Part shown: one piece after another, positions 5,572-10,289 of the stretch
Position numbering within the stretch: the stretch's first letter is position 1
Layout: every line of letters starts with the position of its first letter
Assembly: GCA_018334855.1 (NCBI GenBank)
Contig: JAGXLE010000024.1
Span: 1-10,289, forward strand
Length of the DNA: 10,289 bases
Reading direction: 5' to 3'
From: Desulfobacterales bacterium
GTDB taxonomy: Bacteria > Desulfobacterota > Desulfobacteria > Desulfobacterales > Desulfosalsimonadaceae
Translations under genes and position numbers: made by a program
Notes under the pieces: generated by a model
What the model was told of the DNA's origin: nothing
Databases searched by the model: none
What the model saw: the letters and a program-made list of their open reading frames with translations, nothing else

Positions 5572-6527
5572 GTACAAATGCATTAACATCGCTGATCGAT
5601 TCATTTGTTGATTACCTGGCGGCTGAAAAAGGGTATTCAGATCATACCTGCAGGGCTTATGCCAGGGATTTGAAAGATTTTCTGGCATATTTTACTGCCA
5701 ACAGTGCTGACCCGCAAATTGAAGGAGACAACAGGGAAGCTGAAACAGAAACCGGGGATTTTTGCATCGAACATGTCAGCGCGCTGATGATCCGCAGCTA
5801 CCTGGGGTTGCTTTACAGACAGAAAATAAAGAAAACTTCGGTTGCCCGGAAACTTTCCGCAATCCGGTCTTTTTTCAGTTATCTGGAAAAGCACCGGGTT
5901 ATCTCTGAAAACCCTGCTTCCATGGTGCTCACGCCCAAACAGGACAAGCCGGTCCCTAACTACCTGACAGTAGATGACATGTTCCGACTGATAGAATCGG
6001 TTAAAGACGACACCCTGTCGGGCAAGCGCAACCGGGCGATTCTGGAAATACTTTATTCCACAGGAATCCGGGTCTCCGAGCTGGTGGGACTCGATGTGGA
6101 GGATATAGATTTTGAAGCCAGGGTGGTGCGCGTACTGGGCAAAGGATCAATAGAGCGGATCGTGCCTATAGGCCGAAAAGCCGTCAAAGCCGTCCGGTTA
6201 TACCGGGAGGCTTTATACGGTAACAGCGCCAGCACGCCGGATATATGGAAGGGCCCGCTGTTTTTAAATAAAAACGGAGGCCGTTTAACGGAACGTTCAG
6301 TCGCGCGCATGCTGGAGCAGACAGCCAGGGCCGCGGGTTTGACCGTGCCGGTATCACCCCATGATCTGCGTCACACGTTTGCAACGCATCTTCTGGATGC
6401 CGGGCTCGATTTGAGAATGGTCCAGGAGCTTCTGGGTCACAAAAAGCTTTCAACCACCCAGAAATATACCCATGTGAGCATTGACCGGCTTATGGCAGCC
6501 TATGACGGTGCACATCCCAGGAAATAA
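5568..6527 (+). CDS. xerC: Tyrosine recombinase XerC
   Basis: A 319-residue site-specific recombinase that, with XerD, resolves chromosome dimers at dif near the division septum. An N-terminal SAM-like core-binding domain (about 5-112) precedes the catalytic domain (about 130-315). The full catalytic set is visible: Arg168 (STGIRVSELVGL), Lys192 (GKGSIERIVP), His265 and Arg268 (HDLRHTFATHLL), His291 (LLGHKKLSTTQ) and nucleophile Tyr300 (QKYTHVS). Residues 43-66 form a polar insertion in the core-binding domain that lengthens it by about 20 residues relative to the 298-residue E. coli protein. The choice of XerC rather than XerD rests mainly on position next to hslV-hslU, an arrangement known in other bacteria (for example codV-clpQ-clpY in Bacillus). 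The start ATG overlaps the upstream stop. No phage or integron context is present. Confidence 0.93.
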   Translation: MSTNALTSLIDSFVDYLAAEKGYSDHTCRAYARDLKDFLAYFTANSADPQIEGDNREAETETGDFCIEHVSALMIRSYLGLLYRQKIKKTSVARKLSAIRSFFSYLEKHRVISENPASMVLTPKQDKPVPNYLTVDDMFRLIESVKDDTLSGKRNRAILEILYSTGIRVSELVGLDVEDIDFEARVVRVLGKGSIERIVPIGRKAVKAVRLYREALYGNSASTPDIWKGPLFLNKNGGRLTERSVARMLEQTARAAGLTVPVSPHDLRHTFATHLLDAGLDLRMVQELLGHKKLSTTQKYTHVSIDRLMAAYDGAHPRK

Positions 6528-6545
6528 AGAAAGGCTCGTGAGCTT

Positions 6546-7088
6546 ATGACGGATTTTCACGGAACAACCATTCTGGCGGTCCGATATAACGGCAAGGTTG
6601 CCGTGGCCGGAGACGGACAGGTAACTTTAAATGATGCGGTCATAAAGCATCAGGCCAAAAAGGTGCGCAGGATATATAATGACCGTATAGCGGTGGGGTT
6701 TGCAGGCGCCACGGCAGACGCCTTAAATCTTTCAGAGCGGCTTGAAGGAAAGCTTGAGCGCTACAACGGCAACCTGATCAGGGCTGCGGTCGAACTGGCA
6801 CGCGACTGGCGCACAGACAAGTATCTGCGACGTCTTGAAGCCATGATGATTGCCGTGGATGCCACCCAGATGCTTCTGATCTCCGGAAACGGCGATGTTA
6901 TTGAACCCGATGAAGGCGTTATCGGGATAGGTTCCGGCGGGGTGGCGGCACATGCAGCGGCAACAGCCCTGCTAAAGTATGCCGAGAGCCTGGAGCTTGA
7001 TGCTGCAGGTATCGTAAGGCAGTCCATGGAAATCGTGGCCGGCCTGTGCGTATACACAAACAACGTTTTTGTGATTGAAGAAATATAA
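6546..7088 (+). CDS. hslV: HslV (ClpQ) peptidase subunit of the HslUV protease
   Basis: A 180-residue N-terminal-nucleophile threonine protease, related to proteasome beta subunits, that forms a double-hexamer degradation chamber capped by HslU. Alignment with the family places the mature Thr1 at residue 7 (FHG|TTILAV), so a six-residue propeptide MTDFHG would have to be removed. In E. coli only the initiator Met precedes the catalytic Thr. Counting from that Thr, Asp17 (AGDGQ) and Lys33 (AKKVRR) fall at the expected active-site positions, and [11 protein letters not shown] contains the conserved serine region. ICYTN-type C-terminal signature appears as CVYTNN. It lies 18 bp after xerC and 15 bp before hslU. 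The AGAAAGG upstream is 11 nt from the ATG, a slightly long spacing. Confidence 0.97.
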   Translation: MTDFHGTTILAVRYNGKVAVAGDGQVTLNDAVIKHQAKKVRRIYNDRIAVGFAGATADALNLSERLEGKLERYNGNLIRAAVELARDWRTDKYLRRLEAMMIAVDATQMLLISGNGDVIEPDEGVIGIGSGGVAAHAAATALLKYAESLELDAAGIVRQSMEIVAGLCVYTNNVFVIEEI

Positions 7089-7103
7089 GGTATTTGTAAA
7101 TTT

Positions 7104-8495
7104 ATGAGCGAACTAAAACCTGCAGAAATCGTAGAAGAACTCGACAAATACATAATCGGCCAGCATAATGCCAAGCGTTCGGTGGCAATTGCGCTTCGCA
7201 ACCGGTGGCGGCGGCGTCAGGTCGATCCGGAGCTGCGCGATGAGATTGCGCCCAAAAATATTATCCTGATCGGGCCCACCGGTGTGGGAAAGACAGAGAT
7301 CGCCCGCCGGCTGGCCAGGCTTACCGATTCGCCCTTCTACAAGGTCGAGGCTTCCAAGTTTACCGAAGTCGGATACGTGGGGCGTGACGTGGAATCCATG
7401 GTCCGGGACCTGCTTGAGCTGACCATAAACATGTTAAAGGTCCGCGAGCAGGAGGCGGTGCAGGGAAAGGCCAGGGAGATGGCCGAAGAAAGGGTGCTTG
7501 ACCTGCTTCTGCCGGAATCAGGTACCCGCCATCCCCCCGGAAGCGATCTCCAGGCTCAGGAGCAGGATTTAAATACCCCGGAGATCTATGAGTCTGAAAA
7601 ACCGGCGGTCTCGTCTGAAACCCGGGAAAAGCTCCGGCGCATGCTCCGGGACGGAAAACTTGATCACCGGCAGGTTGAAATCGACGTGCAGGACAAGTCT
7701 TCTCCCATGGTGGAGGTGTTTTCCAATACAGGCATGGAGGAGATGGGAATCAATTTCAAGGATATGCTCGGAAGCCTGATGCCAAGGGGTTCATCGAGAA
7801 GGCGCCGGGTGACTGTTGCCGAGGCCATGGAGATCCTGACCCAGGAAGAAGCCCAGGGTCTTGTCGACATGGACAAGGTGGTACAGGACGCCATTGAAAA
7901 GGTGGAGCAGTCCGGAATTATTTTTCTCGACGAGCTCGACAAGATCACCGGCAAGGAGGGCGGACAGGGCCCGGACGTGTCCAGGGAAGGCGTGCAGCGC
8001 GACATGCTGCCCATAGTGGAGGGCAGCACCGTGACCACCAAGCACGGGCCTGTAAATACGGATCACATTTTGTTTATCGCCTCGGGCGCCTTTCATACAA
8101 GCAAGCCCTCTGACCTGATTCCCGAGCTCCAGGGGCGTTTCCCGATTCGCGTGGAGCTTGATTCACTGGGCAAACAAGATTTTGTGCGAATTTTAACAGA
8201 GCCGAAAAACGCTCTGCTGCTCCAGTATATCGCGCTTCTACGTACAGAAGGCCTGGATGTCTCATTTGCCGATGAGGCGATCGAAGAAATCTCCAGGTTT
8301 GCCGAGACTGTCAACAACCAGACAGAAAACATCGGTGCCAGAAGGCTTCATACCCTGCTGGAGCACTTGCTCGAAGATATCCTGTTTGACGCCCCGGACA
8401 TGGATGAAAAGAAAATTGTAATAGATCAGGACTTTGTGGATGAAAAACTGCGGGACGTAAAAGAAGACGAGGATCTTAGCCGCTATATTCTATAA
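7104..8495 (+). CDS. hslU: HslU (ClpY) AAA+ unfoldase subunit of the HslUV protease
   Basis: A 463-residue AAA+ ATPase (typical 440-470) that unfolds substrates and feeds them to HslV. Visible in order are the N-terminal [18 protein letters not shown] helix (17-34), Walker A GPTGVGKT (57-64), the substrate-gripping pore loop GYVG (90-93), and the variable I-domain (about 108-245). Next come Walker [10 protein letters not shown] (272-280), [17 protein letters not shown] (291-307), the arginine finger in ELQGRF (Arg345), and the sensor-2 GARRLHT (411-417). The C-terminal RYIL that inserts into HslV to activate it is present. The I-domain has a low-conservation, acidic/proline insert around 138-172. 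Everything needed for an active partner of the adjacent hslV product is present. Start codon is clear by homology, although its SD (AAGG, 13 nt away) is poorly placed. Confidence 0.98.
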   Translation: MSELKPAEIVEELDKYIIGQHNAKRSVAIALRNRWRRRQVDPELRDEIAPKNIILIGPTGVGKTEIARRLARLTDSPFYKVEASKFTEVGYVGRDVESMVRDLLELTINMLKVREQEAVQGKAREMAEERVLDLLLPESGTRHPPGSDLQAQEQDLNTPEIYESEKPAVSSETREKLRRMLRDGKLDHRQVEIDVQDKSSPMVEVFSNTGMEEMGINFKDMLGSLMPRGSSRRRRVTVAEAMEILTQEEAQGLVDMDKVVQDAIEKVEQSGIIFLDELDKITGKEGGQGPDVSREGVQRDMLPIVEGSTVTTKHGPVNTDHILFIASGAFHTSKPSDLIPELQGRFPIRVELDSLGKQDFVRILTEPKNALLLQYIALLRTEGLDVSFADEAIEEISRFAETVNNQTENIGARRLHTLLEHLLEDILFDAPDMDEKKIVIDQDFVDEKLRDVKEDEDLSRYIL

Positions 8496-8524
8496 ACTTT
8501 TTGCAGAAAACCGACAAAAAAACT

Positions 8525-9415
8525 ATGACCCCCAATGTTGCCGACATACTCATAGAGGCCCTGCCATATATCCGGTTTTTTTCCGGCATGACCCTGGTTG
8601 TCAAGTACGGCGGACATGCCATGGTTGATGAGCAGCTAAAGGAGGACTTTGCAAGAGACATCACCCTGATGAAGTTTATCGGCCTGCATCCGGTTGTGGT
8701 CCACGGCGGCGGTCCCCAGATCAACAAAGTGCTGGAGCGCATGGGAATCAGCCCCAGGTTTGTACGCGGCATGCGCTTTACAGATCAGGAGACTATGGAC
8801 GTGGTTGAAATGGTGCTCGGCGGAAATGTCAACAAGTCGATCGTGGCCCAGATCAGCCGGCAGGGGGGCAAATCCGTTGGGCTGACCGGCAAGGACGGCG
8901 GCCTGATAATGGCGGAAAAGCTCCAGATCCTGCACCAGCCCGATGAGAACAAGGCCCCGGAGATCATTGATCCCGGGCTGGTGGGCAAAGTGACCAGTGT
9001 TAACACCGAACTTATAAGGACGCTTTCAGGCCAGGGATTTATCCCGATAATCGCGCCTGTGGGGGTAGGAGCCGAAGGCGAGACATTTAATATCAATGCC
9101 GACCTGGTGGCCGCCAGGGTGGCAGGGGAACTTGCCTCAGGCAGGCTGATTTATCTGACAGATGTGGACGGCCTGCTCGATGCGCAAGGCGGTCTGATAT
9201 CCTCGGTGGACGCGGAAACCGTAAAGGAGATGATCCAGGCCGGCACCATATCAGGCGGCATGATTCCCAAGGTGGAATACGCCCTTAACGCCCTGGAAAG
9301 CGGGGTCGAAAAAGTCCAGATCATAAACGGCACGCGTCGGCATGCCCTGCTCCTGGAGCTTTTTACAGACCAGGGCATAGGCACACAGGTAACTGCAAAG
9401 GCGGAAGAAAAATGA
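8525..9415 (+). CDS. argB: Acetylglutamate kinase
   Basis: A 296-residue amino-acid kinase that phosphorylates N-acetyl-L-glutamate with ATP, the second step of arginine synthesis. It shows Lys27 in VVKYGGHAM, the glycine loop VVHGGGPQI (58-66), RFVRGMRFTD (78-87), the acetylglutamate-binding FNINAD (188-193), LTDVDGLLD (211-219), and the Lys249 region GGMIPKV. The N-terminal helix ADILIEALPYIRFF matches the mobile helix of arginine-inhibited hexameric enzymes, so feedback inhibition by arginine is likely (family knowledge). The ATG at 8525 gives the usual family length; a TTG at 8501 would add eight residues. Neither has a clear ribosome site, so translation may depend on the upstream gene. 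The stop overlaps the argD start (ATGA). Confidence 0.95.
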   Translation: MTPNVADILIEALPYIRFFSGMTLVVKYGGHAMVDEQLKEDFARDITLMKFIGLHPVVVHGGGPQINKVLERMGISPRFVRGMRFTDQETMDVVEMVLGGNVNKSIVAQISRQGGKSVGLTGKDGGLIMAEKLQILHQPDENKAPEIIDPGLVGKVTSVNTELIRTLSGQGFIPIIAPVGVGAEGETFNINADLVAARVAGELASGRLIYLTDVDGLLDAQGGLISSVDAETVKEMIQAGTISGGMIPKVEYALNALESGVEKVQIINGTRRHALLLELFTDQGIGTQVTAKAEEK

Positions 9416-10289
9416 GCACAAAATACATCGAAAGAGCAAACCAGGTGATTGCAAATACCTACAAGCGATTTCCCCTTGTATTTAAGCGGGGCCGCGGATG
9501 CACCCTGTGGGATTCCGAAGAACGGGAATATACCGACTTTGTGGCCGGAATTGCGGTCTGCAATTTGGGCCATTCCAGTCCTGAAATATCGCGTGCACTG
9601 GCCCGGCAGGCAGACAAGCTGTTTCACGTTTCAAATTTGTATTATTCGGTTCCCCAGATAGATCTGGCCGAGAGGCTGGTTTCCAGAAGCTTTGCAGACC
9701 GGGTGTTTTTCTGCAACAGCGGGGCCGAGGCAAACGAGGCGGCCATTAAACTTGCACGAAAGAATTTTTTTGACAAGGGCGACTATGATCGCTGGCGCAT
9801 TGTCGCCATGGACCAGTCGTTTCACGGCCGTACCTTTGCTACCCTATCGGCGACCGGACAGCAGAAGGTGCGCGAAGGATTCGAGCCCATACTGGAAGGG
9901 TTTGATTTCGTGCCGTTCAATGATTTTGAAAAGCTGGAAGAAGCCGTCAATGACAAAACCTGTGCCGTGTTAATAGAACCCGTTCAGGGCGAGGGCGGAG
10001 TCCGGTGCGCCAGTCCCGAATACCTGGAAGCTGTGAGAAAGCTTTGCAGCGAAAAAGGCATTATCCTGATATTTGACGAAATCCAGACAGGCATCGGCAG
10101 AACCGGCAAATTGTTCGCCTATGAGCATTTTGATATCACCCCTGATATCATGACACTTGCCAAGGCCCTGGGTAACGGCCTGCCAATAGGTGCAATGCTG
10201 GCAACAGAAGAGGTGGCGGGGGCCTTTACCCCCGGCTCGCATGCCTCGACTTTCGGGGGCACGCCCGTGATCACGGCAGCAGCCCTCTT
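9412..10289 (+). CDS. argD: Acetylornithine aminotransferase, truncated by the window edge
   Basis: The frame opens at the ATG overlapping the argB stop and stays open for 292 codons to the right edge; about 100 residues of C-terminus are missing. This is a class-III PLP-dependent aminotransferase that makes N-acetylornithine from the semialdehyde and glutamate. Visible are the N-terminal NTYKRFPLVF segment (15-24), the phosphate-binding CNSGAEANEAAIK (101-113), FHGRTFATLSATG (138-149), VLIEPVQGEGG (186-196), FDEIQTGIGRTG (221-232) with cofactor Asp222, and catalytic Lys251 in TLAKALGNGLPIGA. The TFGGTPV motif follows near the edge. The argB-argD pair is a common arginine operon arrangement, and argF or argG may follow (inference). 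Succinyl-ornithine or GABA transaminase activity is less likely given the argB neighbour. Confidence 0.95.
   Translation, partial: MSTKYIERANQVIANTYKRFPLVFKRGRGCTLWDSEEREYTDFVAGIAVCNLGHSSPEISRALARQADKLFHVSNLYYSVPQIDLAERLVSRSFADRVFFCNSGAEANEAAIKLARKNFFDKGDYDRWRIVAMDQSFHGRTFATLSATGQQKVREGFEPILEGFDFVPFNDFEKLEEAVNDKTCAVLIEPVQGEGGVRCASPEYLEAVRKLCSEKGIILIFDEIQTGIGRTGKLFAYEHFDITPDIMTLAKALGNGLPIGAMLATEEVAGAFTPGSHASTFGGTPVITAAAL

Noticed and set aside
5568..6527. The tyrosine recombinase as an integrase of a mobile element or integron
   Set aside because: Its length, motif set and position beside hslV-hslU fit housekeeping XerC, and there are no attachment repeats, tRNA gene or cargo genes nearby.

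Overview
The window looks like an ordinary chromosomal segment of a strictly bacterial, moderately GC-rich organism. It most resembles a deltaproteobacterium (Desulfobacterota, sulfate-reducer or syntroph type). That placement is inference from the gene mix: an acyl-CoA dehydrogenase paired with a TetR regulator, fused coaBC, a family-4-like uracil-DNA glycosylase, a Rho_N-domain small protein, and a xerC-hslV-hslU-argB-argD run. There are no tRNA or rRNA genes, CRISPR arrays, insertion sequences or clear signs of recent transfer.

Left part (1-2254). The 3' end of a plus-strand inositol-monophosphatase-family histidinol phosphatase (hisN-like) enters from the left. It converges with a minus-strand pair: an acyl-CoA dehydrogenase (980-2254), followed downstream by a TetR/AcrR-type regulator (224-862). 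Three inverted repeats accompany this pair. One is a 17-bp element just upstream of tetR. One is a terminator-like hairpin between the two genes. One is a nested TGATCA palindrome overlapping the predicted acyl-CoA dehydrogenase transcription start. The simplest reading is a CoA-thioester-responsive local repressor controlling an acyl-CoA oxidation step.

Middle (2255-4520). A 290-bp divergent control region separates the acyl-CoA dehydrogenase from the plus-strand coaBC gene (coenzyme A biosynthesis) and carries outward-facing sigma70-like promoters. coaBC is followed after 32 bp by a family-4-like uracil-DNA glycosylase homologue. This protein keeps all four iron-sulfur cysteines but has substitutions in each of the three motifs that bind uracil or support catalysis. 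It is the most interesting protein in the window.

Right part (4521-10289). After a good promoter (TTGACA-N17-TTAAAT) and a hairpin/U-tract in the leader comes a tightly packed plus-strand cluster. Its genes are a Rho_N-domain basic protein, a HAD-fold phosphatase of nucleotidase type, xerC (chromosome dimer resolution), hslV and hslU (the two-component HslUV/ClpQY protease), argB and argD (arginine biosynthesis). argD runs off the right edge. Junctions are 2 bp, a 4-bp ATGA overlap, 18 bp, 15 bp, 29 bp and another ATGA overlap, which suggests one transcription unit. Housekeeping genes dominate. I found no clearly new multi-gene system. The best leads are the altered glycosylase, the regulatory palindromes around the acyl-CoA dehydrogenase, and the Rho_N gene with its attenuator-like leader.
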